Shown: one piece after another, positions 44,237 through 55,000 of the stretch | Numbering within the stretch: position 1 is the stretch's first letter | How the letters are laid out: every line of letters starts with the position of its first letter | From: JAGNXB01 sp942490895 | GTDB taxonomy: Bacteria > Bacteroidota > Bacteroidia > Chitinophagales > Saprospiraceae | DNA: 64,000 bases | Direction: 5' to 3' | Assembly: GCA_942490895.1 (NCBI GenBank) | Contig: CALNZC010000029.1 | Location: forward strand, 310,001-374,000 | Program-made: the position numbers and the translations under genes | The notes under the pieces: generated by a model | Seen by the model: only the letters and a program-made list of their open reading frames with translations | The model's database searches: none | Told to the model about the DNA's origin: nothing

Positions 44237-46705
44237 TCAGACAGGATCGACATCTGGCGAAACGATCAATCCAGACATGCCTTTCGCAGTGCGCATAGCC
44301 GCCGCAATTTGCAAAATAGACTCTTTCGCATGGCGGAGTTTGGAGGCATCCGGACTCAACTTGACCTGAACCGTCCGGAGGTAATAATTATTGATGCGAG
44401 GGACACTGGGAGTGGCGGGCCCCTGTACAGCTTCTCCCAGGAACGGGGTTAGTTTATTCACCATGTAAAGTGCGGCCCACTCACACTTTTCCTCTCGTCT
44501 ATGTTTGATGGTGATCCGAACAATTCGACCATAAGGCGGATAATTGAACGCTTTCCGTTCTTGTAATTCCCGAATGTAAAAGCCCTCCAAATTCATGTGC
44601 AGGACATCCTGAAGGACCGCATTTGCTGGCTCGTATGTCTGGATCAGCACCAGACTATGTCCTTTCCGACGCCCGGCCCGGCCCGCTACCTGGATCATCA
44701 TTTGAAACCCTCGTTCGGAGGATCTAAAGTCGGGGTAAGAGATCAGTTGATCCGCCTGTAGGATACCCACCAGACCCAGGTGGTCAAAATCCAATCCCTT
44801 GGTAATCATTTGAGTCCCCACCAGAATGTCGAGTTTCTTTTCACTGAATTCGTCCAGGATGCGAGTCAGTGATTGCCGACTTCGGGCCGTGTCCAGATCC
44901 AACCGCCCGATGCGGGCTTCTGGGAAAAAGATCTTGAGATCATCCTCGATCCGTTGAGTGCCAAAGCCTTTCAAGGTCAGTTGCCGGTTGCCACACTCAG
45001 GGCAATGTGTTGGAATAGAAATCTGATAGCCACAATAATGGCAATGCATCTTATGGCTGGGTTTGTGATAGGTCAAGGACACATCACAGTGGATACAAGG
45101 CTGCACCCATTGGCATGTGCCACATTCGAGGTTGGGTGCATATCCTCGCCGATTCTGGAACAGAAGAATTTGTTCGCCTCTGGCAATAGTATCCTTGATA
45201 GACTGGATCAACGATTGGGAAAAGGGAGCCTGGTTGCCCTTGATGGTCTCCTGTTTGAGGTTGATCAGGCGAAGCTCCGGTAATTCGGCATTGCCAAAAC
45301 GCTCAGTCAGTTGGATATAGCCATACTTTCCCTTTTTGGCATGGTAGTAACTTTCCAGCGAAGGCGTTGCAGATCCCAGAATCGTCTTCGCCTTGAAATA
45401 GTGGCCAAGCATAATGGCCAGGTCACGGCCATGGTAGCGAGGAGCCGGGTCATGTTGCTTGTATGATCCATCATGTTCCTCATCCACAATGATGAGTCCC
45501 AGGTTAAAAAATGGGAGAAAGAGCCCTGATCGGGGACCTAAAACGATCATATCCGGTTTGGTCAATACAGCTCGCCAGATCTCTACCCGCTCTTGCTGAT
45601 TGAGCCGGGAATGATAGGTCAGGACTGTACGCCCGGTGAGTTGCTCTACCCGGGATACCAATTGTGTGGTTAAGGCAATTTCTGGAAGCAGATAGAGGAC
45701 CTGTTTTCCAGCAGTGATGGTACGCTCAATCGCCTTTGCGTACAACAGGGTCTTGCCACTCCCGGTCACACCCTGCATTAGCAGAGTATCCTTCTGTTTG
45801 AATTGCTCGAACATGGAGTGAAGGGCTTCCTCCTGATGGGGAGACAGTACCCAATCCGCAGCATCTTCTCCCGGACCAGCCCCCAATCGGGAAACTTCCT
45901 GCGGGTAAACGTCCAGAATGTCCTTTTTTACGAGAGATCGCAAAATGCCATCCTGGATCTGTGCCCGGGCCAGTAATTCTGATTTTCTGATCCACGATCC
46001 TTCCTTTTCCATTTGCAGGAAGGCCATCAACGCCTCTAATTGGCGCTTGGATCGGTTCAGCTCCTCCATGACTTTCGGGAGCGTTCCCTGTCGATCCTTG
46101 TCCAGACGGTCATGCAGCTTGACAGCGGAGACCATCCGGGGCTTGAATCGCTCCTGAAGGTCCTCCCGAAATGAAATGATACCATCCTGGACCAGGGTCA
46201 TGAGTAAGGGATAGACGGTCTTCCGGTCGAGTATCTTTTTGACATCTTCAACGGAGATTTCCTGCCGGATAGTCAACGCCTCCCCGATGAGGTAGGCATC
46301 GTCATTCAGTATTGGAAATGCTTCTTCCAGGCGGGGGCCGGGAATGATCCGTGTCTCACTGGATAGTTTCAGATGGCTGGGGAGGGCAGCGATCATCACT
46401 TCGCCGAGGCTGCAGCAATAATAATTGGCGATCCAGGTCCAAAAGGCGTATTGCTGCTCGTGGATGACTGGTCCTGAATCCAGGACTTCCAGGACAGGTT
46501 TGATTTTGTCCGCATCTGCTGGAGGTGTGACGAAGCCGACAACCAAACCGGCATAATGACGTGAGCGTCCGAACTGGACTTCCACCCGCATACCAAAGCT
46601 GACTTTGCTCTGTAAGCCCGCAGGAACAGCATAGGTATAGGGCTTTTCAATTGCAAGTGGCAATAAAACAGCAACAAATAATTCAGATGTAGATGTGGTC
46701 TTCAA
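44237..46705 (-). CDS. priA: primosomal protein N' (replication restart helicase PriA)
   Basis: An 822-residue superfamily 2 helicase that reloads the replisome at stalled forks. Visible are the N-terminal DNA-binding part (TYAVPAGLQSKVSFGMRVEV), Walker A LMQGVTGSGKTLLYAKAIER, the DEEH box IIVDEEHDGSYKQHDPAPRY, and the zinc region with four Cys pairs (CGTC, CIHC, CHYC, CPEC). Motifs V-VI are ILVGTQMITKGLDFDHLGLV and QVAGRAGRRKGHSLV. Length and motifs are complete. It is the last gene of a minus-strand run, 34 bases after the deacetylase-like gene. Confidence 0.96.
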   Translation of the reverse strand: MKTTSTSELFVAVLLPLAIEKPYTYAVPAGLQSKVSFGMRVEVQFGRSRHYAGLVVGFVTPPADADKIKPVLEVLDSGPVIHEQQYAFWTWIANYYCCSLGEVMIAALPSHLKLSSETRIIPGPRLEEAFPILNDDAYLIGEALTIRQEISVEDVKKILDRKTVYPLLMTLVQDGIISFREDLQERFKPRMVSAVKLHDRLDKDRQGTLPKVMEELNRSKRQLEALMAFLQMEKEGSWIRKSELLARAQIQDGILRSLVKKDILDVYPQEVSRLGAGPGEDAADWVLSPHQEEALHSMFEQFKQKDTLLMQGVTGSGKTLLYAKAIERTITAGKQVLYLLPEIALTTQLVSRVEQLTGRTVLTYHSRLNQQERVEIWRAVLTKPDMIVLGPRSGLFLPFFNLGLIIVDEEHDGSYKQHDPAPRYHGRDLAIMLGHYFKAKTILGSATPSLESYYHAKKGKYGYIQLTERFGNAELPELRLINLKQETIKGNQAPFSQSLIQSIKDTIARGEQILLFQNRRGYAPNLECGTCQWVQPCIHCDVSLTYHKPSHKMHCHYCGYQISIPTHCPECGNRQLTLKGFGTQRIEDDLKIFFPEARIGRLDLDTARSRQSLTRILDEFSEKKLDILVGTQMITKGLDFDHLGLVGILQADQLISYPDFRSSERGFQMMIQVAGRAGRRKGHSLVLIQTYEPANAVLQDVLHMNLEGFYIRELQERKAFNYPPYGRIVRITIKHRREEKCEWAALYMVNKLTPFLGEAVQGPATPSVPRINNYYLRTVQVKLSPDASKLRHAKESILQIAAAMRTAKGMSGLIVSPDVDPV

Positions 46706-46739
46706 TCTGTCAGCTTTGCAAATGAAATGGAGATCTGCC

Positions 46740-47642
46740 CTAAAAGTAAAGTTCCTGAGCGACCCGATAGGTATTGGCGTGCGCTTCGATCAAATCTGTC
46801 AAGCGCGCTGAATAACCACCACCCATACTGACCGCTACGGGGATGCCCGATGCCTGACACGTCCGGAAGACCAATCGGTCCCGGTCCTTACACCCTTCAC
46901 GAGTGAGTCCCAGGCGCCCCAGTTTGTCTGAAGCCAGAACATCCACACCGGCAAGATAGAAGACGATCTGGGGGTTTACTCGTTCGATCAGTGGTTCCAG
47001 AGTTCGCTGCAATAAGTCCAGGTAAGGTTTATCCGTCATGCCATCCGGGAGTCCAAGATCAAGGTCCGAAGCTTCTTTCCGGTGCGGATAATTCTTTTCA
47101 CCATGCATGCTGAAGGTAAAGACTCTGGGGTCATCTCTGAATATGTTCGCCGTGCCGTTACCCTGATGCACATCGAGATCCACAACCAGAATCTGTGTGA
47201 TCTTTCCTTCAGCGAGGAGAACATTTGCTGCAATGGCAAAATCATTGAAAACACAAAACCCTTCACCATGATCAGCAAAGGAATGATGTGTGCCCCCCGC
47301 CGTATTTATAGCAACACCATGCTCCAATGCACGTCGAGCACAAAGCAAGGTGCCCATTGCGATGTGTCGGCCCCGATCAACCAAAGCCTTGGTCATTGGA
47401 AATCCGATCTTTCGAACTTCCTTTGCGCTTAATGTCTGATGCTGGAGATGCGCCCAATAAGTGGGTGTGTGGGTGAGCAATATGGAGGCAGTATCCATCA
47501 TTTCCGGTTCAAAAAAATGCTCCTCTTTCAACGTGCCTTCATAGAGCAGTTGTTCAGGTAGGAGTTCATATTTCACCATAGGAAATCGATGCCCTTCAGG
47601 CAATGCATACCGATAGACGGGTGACCAGGCGACGTGTAACAT
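46740..47642 (-). CDS. histone-deacetylase-family zinc hydrolase
   Basis: A 300-residue protein of the arginase/deacetylase fold. It has the catalytic His pair and channel in AGGTHHSFADHGEGFCVFND, the zinc ligands in LVVDLDVHQGNGTANIF, and YLAGVDVLASDKLGRLGLTR with the second Asp. Bacterial members act on acetylated small molecules, polyamines or proteins; the substrate is unknown here. The start ATG lies one base after the stop of the giant protein upstream, so they are probably co-transcribed. Confidence 0.92.
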   Translation of the reverse strand: MLHVAWSPVYRYALPEGHRFPMVKYELLPEQLLYEGTLKEEHFFEPEMMDTASILLTHTPTYWAHLQHQTLSAKEVRKIGFPMTKALVDRGRHIAMGTLLCARRALEHGVAINTAGGTHHSFADHGEGFCVFNDFAIAANVLLAEGKITQILVVDLDVHQGNGTANIFRDDPRVFTFSMHGEKNYPHRKEASDLDLGLPDGMTDKPYLDLLQRTLEPLIERVNPQIVFYLAGVDVLASDKLGRLGLTREGCKDRDRLVFRTCQASGIPVAVSMGGGYSARLTDLIEAHANTYRVAQELYF

Positions 47643-47643
47643 G

Positions 47644-50600
47644 CTAGCGCATCAACAGCACTTCACCCTGATATGTTCGCACAGTTTTAGTAGGGAGATG
47701 TTGAATACGCAAGGTATAGATATAAACGCCGGGGTCGAGGATTTTTCCTCTGGAATTGCCGTCCCATCCTTTTCCGGATTCGCCCGGAGAGAATGCAGAA
47801 CCACGCCATAACTCGCCTCCCCAGCGATCGTACACAGCCAACTCTTCGATAAGGATATCCTGGGCATTTCCCTCTGGAATGAACAGGTCATTGATGCCGT
47901 CAAGATTGGGGCTGAAAGCAGTAGGAATGTAGAGCATCAAGTCCTCCCCAAGGACATCAATGGTCACCATGGCAATATCTTCACAGCCTTGATCATCCAC
48001 GACGGTTACGGTGTATGTAGTGGTTAACGTCGGTTTTGCAATGGGTTCAGGACAATTCGTGCAGGACAGTGCAAAGGAAGGACTCCAGGAGTAGCTGACG
48101 GCATTACCCTGGATGAACAAATCGATCTGTACAGGCTGACCCGGTCCAATCAGGGTGTCGGGAAATGCCTGCACACTGACGCCACCGGTTCCCTGTTGGA
48201 TCTGAATGGTCGAATCCACACTGCAACCATTCGCATCTTCAAGACTGAAGAGGAAGAACCCGGCACTGGGTATCGGGAGGGCCTGTGTTGGACCATTTAT
48301 GGGTGCCCAGGACAGTCCATCTATTGTCCATTGCCAGGGAGGTGTTCCACCGGATAGTTGGAAGAGGTCAACCGTGCTTAACCCACAAGGGGTATCCGTG
48401 ACGAGAAGGGATGCTACGACGGGATTCGGCTCGGCCAATACCAGGGTTGCCGTATTTGTGCAGCCTGTATTGCTCGAAACAGTGACCGCATACATGCCTG
48501 GACCGAGGTTGGACTGGATCGGACCCGTTCCGGCGATGTTCCAGGCATACTGGAAAGGCGGATCATTGCTGGAAACATTTGCGGTCAACTGGCCATCGTT
48601 GGCTCCGGCACAACTGATGGCCGCGCCATTGTAATCGCTGCTGATCGCCAGGTCAACGGTCAATTCTTCAACATCGATTTGGGCATTACCGGCCAGGTTA
48701 ACCGGACATAGGTTTGCCGTAGAAGATGCCTGGGTAATCGTATACGTTCCTGTGGAAGAAGGAATAAACATGATCGGCGTGCCGGGCGACCATCCGGTTA
48801 CCGGAACCTGTTGTCCATTTGTACCCGTGATCAACAGATCGTATATGGACATTGTGCCATTGATCGTTAACGTGGCTTGATCACCCGGGCAATAGATGGC
48901 ACTACCGGAAAGTATCAGGCTTTGATCCGGAAAGAAGTTGAGGGCAATTTGTACGACACTATCACAGCCCAGATAAGACCCACCGATAATTGTTTCAGTT
49001 CCGACCGGATTGGAAAAAGTGTACGCCTGGCCGTTCACCCAGACGGTATCGGCCGTGCAAATTGTGGAGTTGAGGTCAAATTCTGTAAAATCGGTAAAGG
49101 TGAGATCCACCGTGACTAAACTATCACATCCGTATTGGCTCGCCCCTGGTAACGACACTTGACCGGCAGGATGGGATTCATTGAATATACTATCTCCCAC
49201 CATGATCGTGGAGCCGGAGCAAAGCGTTTGCTGAATAAGCCGATCTGCAGGCTGTCGTAAGGAGACGGCAATCTGGATCAATGAATCACAACCTAGAGGA
49301 TCACTGCTCGGTAATGTAAAGGTGTCTGACAAGAACGCACTATGATACCAGGCCCCCAGGATGAAGACAGAATCTTCCGGGCAGATCACTGGCGAATAGT
49401 CGATAACCGGTGGCAGGGGATGCTGGACAATCCCGGAGGAATTCAGAATGGTTGAACAATATTTGTCACTGACACCGATCAATTGAAAATTCAGTACCCC
49501 TGGATTCAGATCTCCACAAAGAGTAATAGGATGGTTGCCATTGACAGAAGATGTGGTCAGGGTGTCCAGATTGCCAGGCGTGCCCCAGGAGTAGGTCAGA
49601 ACGACTGGCGCATTACCTGTGGAAGTCAGATTGACGGACGCACATTTTTCACCACAGATCTCTGCTGGAAGCAGAAAAGAGGCAGTGGGGAAGGAGTGGA
49701 AATACACCGGAATCGGTGTGGCATAATCCAGGCATGGATCGGACAGGTCCAGGCCAGTTGGAGATTTGTCCGAGATGCCTACTGTGAGATATAACACCTG
49801 CTCCAGAGGCCATCCATTTTGCCAGCTGAAGGCAGGCGTCCCTGAGGTGGCCAGTGCTGATCCTTGAGGGTCAAGAGGGTTGGTGTGGAGGAAATAGAGA
49901 AGGGTGTCTCCAGGCTCGGTGATCGGTTGTTCTGCGAAGCTGAGGGAGGTGAACTCACCAGGGCACAAATGAAGAGTATCAGATAATATCTTTCCGGGAG
50001 AGGTTGCGCAATCACAATTCCGGACGCCGGTCAGCGTGTCTGCCGGGCAGGGACCGGCATCATCAAAGTAGATAGCATACGGGATTAGGCTCTTGACCGG
50101 GTCACTGGTCCAAATTCCTCCATTCCAGGTGCCGCTATTTCCAGACAGGGTATAGGTGCCGGGGATTCCACCTTCCAGCTCGAGGGTGATTTCATAAAGG
50201 GTATCTCCCGGCAGACAGGTGATATCAAATTCAGCCAATACCGGTGGGGCAGTTACATTCAGATTTTGAGTTGTGCCATTTAACGAAACCACACATCCAT
50301 AGGCATCGGTTGCATTCTGGATCACATATTGGGTGGTATCCAATGGCGTCAGTGCCAATGATCCATTGGCCGGAACGGTTCCCATTTGTAATTGCCCATT
50401 CGCCAGATAGTTGAGCGACCACGGGGCATATCCGGTGATCTGAAAGTCGAGATGTGCGGTATCTCCCGGACACAATGAAGTCGCATCCAGGCTGTAGGTG
50501 GCCTGTGGCTTGTTTACTTCAACGGTTGCTCCTCCCAGAAGAGTTCCTTCGCAGCCGTTATCATCCACCAGGATACTCATGGAATACGTCGTGGTTGAAG

Positions 50601-51990
50601 CGGGTTTGACCCAAAAGGAATATGCAGTTAATGGGGAGTTCAATAGTGGGCCTGGAGAACCGTTAGTGTTGATGACGAATTGATACGGGCCATCACCCGA
50701 TAAATTGACTGTCAACAACGCACTGTCGCCTTCGCAGATGACTGTATCCATGCCCAGGTCGGCAACCACATTCGGATGGTAATTGAGGTTCACAGTGATT
50801 GTGCTGTCGCATCCTGTATAGGCGGGCATGATTTCCACTCCTGAAGGATTAGACAGGTTGTAGACTTTGTTGTTGACGATGACCGAATCACCAGGGCAGA
50901 GGAGATCCGAAATCGTTGTCTGAGGACAATGCACGGAAAGGGCGAAAGTGCCCGCTGAAATACCTCCGGGAATGGCCGGGCAGAATCCTGGATAATTACT
51001 TACAATCGCCTTGAAATAAAGGGTCTGATTGCATTGGGATGCCGGCACATTATAAGTCCATTGCAAGGGGAGATTGACGGGTTGGTCTTTGTTGCAATAC
51101 CCTCTGGAACCACATTCCTCCAATGACCAATTGCCATTGAAATCAGGTTCGCGTTCATAGGTATAGCCTTTTGCAGGCAACGTATTGAAGTTGGTGAATA
51201 CCGGAAAACTGATGGGTATGGTCGCATTACATGGAGGCATACCTGAGGTGGGGATGGCACCCAGTGTTACCAGGTTGCCAAATGGAGGCGAGTTGGCCAG
51301 GGAGGGGTTGCCGTACCGAACAGCATCAACAAACGAAAACCCATTCCACAAGACAAGCCACTCTCCCGTGTTGTGGAGGGTCAATGTCTCATTTGGGAAG
51401 GACTCTACAAAACAGTTACAGGTGTCTACATCCAGGTCAACTGGGCCATATTCGTCATATCCGATGACAAAAAAGCCATCGCTGGGCATATATGTACCTG
51501 GGGGAATAGTGATGCTCCAATCGCCATCGCTCAAGACATAACAACCCAGATAAGCACCCGGAGGGCCGATCAATTCGACCCATTCACCTGTAGTCGGATT
51601 GCCAAAATCATTATCTCCCTGTTCTGGGAACGGTTGAAACTCGTTGATCTTGACCAATGGAGAGCTACAACTGATCAGAGGGATGGTATGCTGCGCCTCG
51701 AGGATGCCTTCTCCGGCATGCGGATCAAAATCGGGGTCCGTATCATAATACCAACTGATGACTGTTCCAGGAACCAACTGATCGGCAATATTGATGGAGA
51801 ATTGCACCTGACTATTGGGGCAGATTTGGCATTCCCCGCTATTGACCAGAAGGCAGTTTCCTGTCGTAACAGTGGTGTTGGTGATCGAAGGACAACCACA
51901 CACCTGTGCCTGAAGGGAGGTATTCAGGAAGGTCAGTAAAAACACAAGCAAGGGCAAGGACAGGGAGCCTGTCCGAAAGATTCGGTCCAT
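47644..51990 (-). CDS. giant secreted protein with lamin-tail, SprB-like repeats and gliding-motility CTD
   Basis: A 1448-residue protein with signal peptide (LSLPLLVFLLTFLNTSLQA). A lamin-tail domain occupies about residues 115-235 (INEFQPFPEQGDNDFGNPTT, GEWVELIGPPGAYLG). Many cysteine-containing immunoglobulin-like repeats follow (VICPEDSVFILGAWY and similar), then an SprB-type repeat (ISCAGANDGQLTANVSSNDP). The end carries the gliding-motility C-terminal domain (YIPTAFSPNLDGINDLF, ELAVYDRWGGELWRG, LDPGVYIYTLRI), which targets proteins to the type IX secretion system. The likely role is a surface adhesin. It lies 51 bases after the second giant gene. Confidence 0.9.
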   Translation of the reverse strand: MDRIFRTGSLSLPLLVFLLTFLNTSLQAQVCGCPSITNTTVTTGNCLLVNSGECQICPNSQVQFSINIADQLVPGTVISWYYDTDPDFDPHAGEGILEAQHTIPLISCSSPLVKINEFQPFPEQGDNDFGNPTTGEWVELIGPPGAYLGCYVLSDGDWSITIPPGTYMPSDGFFVIGYDEYGPVDLDVDTCNCFVESFPNETLTLHNTGEWLVLWNGFSFVDAVRYGNPSLANSPPFGNLVTLGAIPTSGMPPCNATIPISFPVFTNFNTLPAKGYTYEREPDFNGNWSLEECGSRGYCNKDQPVNLPLQWTYNVPASQCNQTLYFKAIVSNYPGFCPAIPGGISAGTFALSVHCPQTTISDLLCPGDSVIVNNKVYNLSNPSGVEIMPAYTGCDSTITVNLNYHPNVVADLGMDTVICEGDSALLTVNLSGDGPYQFVINTNGSPGPLLNSPLTAYSFWVKPASTTTYSMSILVDDNGCEGTLLGGATVEVNKPQATYSLDATSLCPGDTAHLDFQITGYAPWSLNYLANGQLQMGTVPANGSLALTPLDTTQYVIQNATDAYGCVVSLNGTTQNLNVTAPPVLAEFDITCLPGDTLYEITLELEGGIPGTYTLSGNSGTWNGGIWTSDPVKSLIPYAIYFDDAGPCPADTLTGVRNCDCATSPGKILSDTLHLCPGEFTSLSFAEQPITEPGDTLLYFLHTNPLDPQGSALATSGTPAFSWQNGWPLEQVLYLTVGISDKSPTGLDLSDPCLDYATPIPVYFHSFPTASFLLPAEICGEKCASVNLTSTGNAPVVLTYSWGTPGNLDTLTTSSVNGNHPITLCGDLNPGVLNFQLIGVSDKYCSTILNSSGIVQHPLPPVIDYSPVICPEDSVFILGAWYHSAFLSDTFTLPSSDPLGCDSLIQIAVSLRQPADRLIQQTLCSGSTIMVGDSIFNESHPAGQVSLPGASQYGCDSLVTVDLTFTDFTEFDLNSTICTADTVWVNGQAYTFSNPVGTETIIGGSYLGCDSVVQIALNFFPDQSLILSGSAIYCPGDQATLTINGTMSIYDLLITGTNGQQVPVTGWSPGTPIMFIPSSTGTYTITQASSTANLCPVNLAGNAQIDVEELTVDLAISSDYNGAAISCAGANDGQLTANVSSNDPPFQYAWNIAGTGPIQSNLGPGMYAVTVSSNTGCTNTATLVLAEPNPVVASLLVTDTPCGLSTVDLFQLSGGTPPWQWTIDGLSWAPINGPTQALPIPSAGFFLFSLEDANGCSVDSTIQIQQGTGGVSVQAFPDTLIGPGQPVQIDLFIQGNAVSYSWSPSFALSCTNCPEPIAKPTLTTTYTVTVVDDQGCEDIAMVTIDVLGEDLMLYIPTAFSPNLDGINDLFIPEGNAQDILIEELAVYDRWGGELWRGSAFSPGESGKGWDGNSRGKILDPGVYIYTLRIQHLPTKTVRTYQGEVLLMR

Positions 51991-52041
51991 TGGCCTCCAA
52001 AATTACGGGAATATCAGGGGAAATGCAGGTTCCCGCCAGGG

Positions 52042-55000
52042 TTATTTTACCAGAGTTATATCCCCTCTGTACAAGCGTTGTGCTCCATCCGGATATCTGA
52101 TAAGAACTGTGTATACGTAAACACCTGGGTTCAAATGCTTACTTCTGAATTTGCCATTCCAACCCAACTCTGCCTGGTTGGCTGGGCCAGGAGTGCTAAA
52201 GAAAAGTGCATTACCCCACCGATCATAAATTCTGAGGTCCTCCACGATGACATCGGGATCGGCAGACTGAATGTAAAACCAATCATTGATCCCATCATCG
52301 TTTGGACTGAAGGCAGTCGTGAGATAAATCCGCCTATTTCCAAGCACGATTATGGTAACCTCTCCAACAGCCTCACATCCGGCAGCGTCCGTTGCTGTGA
52401 GAACATAGGTGGTGGTGTTTTCGGGGCCAGCGAAAGGCGTTGAACAGTTGGTGCAGGACAACGCAGTGCCGGGCGACCAACTGAAGTTGCTTGGATTGAA
52501 ATTGAAGACAGGTGTCAGGACAACTTCATCTCCACGGATGAGGTTGATTTGGCTGGGGTTGAATAAAACCTCAGGCTCATCCAGAGTGCCAATGAACAAG
52601 GATGCTGTAGAAGTGCAGCCTTGCTGGTCAATGGCCTGAAGATCATATCCACCAGGAGCCAGGTTGGAAATCTGGAATGGGAGGTTGGAAATGGTGGTTG
52701 GAGGAGCCAAGTTGATGGAAAGGTTGACGATACCAGTCGCATTTCCAAACCCGGATATCTGAATGGTTCCGTTGTTCACTCCCGGACAAGAAGCATCTGT
52801 TGTCTGAGTAACCAGATCAAATCCACCAGCAGCTACGTTCTTCTGGGCGATGCCAGAGCAGCCGTTTGCATCGGTTACGGTTACGTTTAATGCGCCAGGC
52901 AAGTCCAACATAACTACATCTGTGGCAAATGGCCCGGCTGGTGATGTCCATGAATAAGTATAAGGCATGGTTCCGCCCAGGACGTTTGTTGATGCGGTAA
53001 AGGCTTGACCCATACAAATGGTATCGGCGCTGGTTTGAATGGTTACGGTTAATCCGCTGGCATCTTGAATGGTAAAATCCAAAAGTCCGGTACATCCATT
53101 GATATCCGTAGCTGTAACGGCATAAACGCCACTCGTGGAGGCGATTACCGGATTGATGTTTGACGTCCATCCGGGTCCTGTCCAGTCGAAGGAGTAGGGT
53201 GCATTGCCACCAGTCGCTGTTGCGGTGATGGCGACCTCACTTCCACTGCAAATGGAGGGAGAAAGAGGATCGATTGAAACGATTACCGGAGCAGCAGGCA
53301 CAACCTGACTACTGATCGTGTCCATGCAGCCTCGATCATCGATGAGGGTGACCAAATAGGTCCCGGCCAGACTGGCGTCCAGGGTGTCCCCTGTTGCCGA
53401 GCCACCTGGTCCTGTCCAATCGAAGGAGTAGGGTGGACTGCCACCTGATCCAGTTGCTTTCAGGCCGACAATCTGTCCGGAACAGAGCACCACTGTTGAA
53501 GGTGTAATCGTCACAGATGGTTGAGCAAACGCGCTGACAGTTGTACTGGCCGATCCAGAGCATCCGGTCCCATCCACAACATTGACCGAATATCCACCAC
53601 CGATGGAAGCAACAAACTGGGCAGTGGAAGCGGGTCCAGCCGGCGTCGTCCAGGAGTAGGAAAGTACCCCTACGCCTCCGGCTACAATGGCCGTAAGGGA
53701 GACGCTATCACCTGGGCAAAAGCCTGGCTGATTGGGCAGGATGCTGACATTCAATTGATTGCTGAAGATCAAGGTTGTGTTGGCCATGCCGCTGCAACCG
53801 TTGATATCGGTGACCAATACTTGGTATAATCCGGGGAGTGTAGCGGGAATGGTATCAAAGTTGGACATGCCTTGTGGGGTGGTCCAGGTATACATGTAAG
53901 GTCCCGTGCCTCCAGAGATGTTCGGGCTGAGCATGATCGTCCCCCCTCCGCAAATAGCAAATGTATCAGAGAGGAAGGAGAGAGAGATCCCTGCTCCTAC
54001 ATTGACCTGAATGGTATCTGAGGACATACACCCTGAGGCATTGGTGGCAAAGGCAATGTATTGGCCCGCCTGACTGGCTTGAATCATAGGCCCACTGGCC
54101 GGGCCAAGAGGCGTAACCCAGTTCACTGAAGTGGGTGGTCCTCCAGCAATCACATTCGCAGTGAGGGTAGTCGAACCACCTGGGCAGATGGTTGGTGTCG
54201 CCGGACTGATCTGCACAGTAGGTGGTATAAGTGCGCTAATATTGGTTTGTGCAGACCCGGAGCATCCCTGAGGATCAGTGACGGTGACTTGATACATCCC
54301 GCTTATGAACGTGACCAGTGGGTGATTGGAGGATGGCCCAGAAGGAGTCGTCCAATTGATGGCCCAGTTTGGACCCGGAGCGGGAAGGGTGCTGAGAACC
54401 AGCGAGTCACCTGGGCAAAGTCCGGATGTCGCCCCGATAATAGAAACCGGAATGGTGGTAGCCTGGAGGACTACTGCCGAGTCCAGGCCGCTACAACCGG
54501 CCCCATCGACCACGGCAAGGGTATATGTGCCTGCCTGGTTGGTGAGTAATGTATCACCCATACTCGTTCCACCGGTAAACGACCAGGTATAAGTGTAGCT
54601 GCCATTTCCACCGTTCGCATTTCCGATCAACTGCGCCTGTCCACCAGGGCAGAAACTGACTGTGTCCTGGGCAAATGTGATCGTCAGATTGGCAAGTTCC
54701 TGGACAGTGACACTGTCGATACCCGAGCAACCATTCGTTTCGGTTACGGTCACGACATATGTTCCGGTGACCGAAGCGGCGAGTGGTTGTCCTGCTCCTG
54801 GGCCTGAGGGTGTCGACCAGTTGTAGGAAAGTGTATTGCCCTGATCACCGGATACAACTACGGACAGGTTCACGGTGCCACCCGGGCAGAAAGAAGCTGG
54901 GTCGGGATTAATGGTCACATCAAGAGGGCTGCCGGGTTGAATGGATATGGTGTCTGCACTGGTACATCCGCCTCCATCTGTAAGTGTGACAGTGTATGTA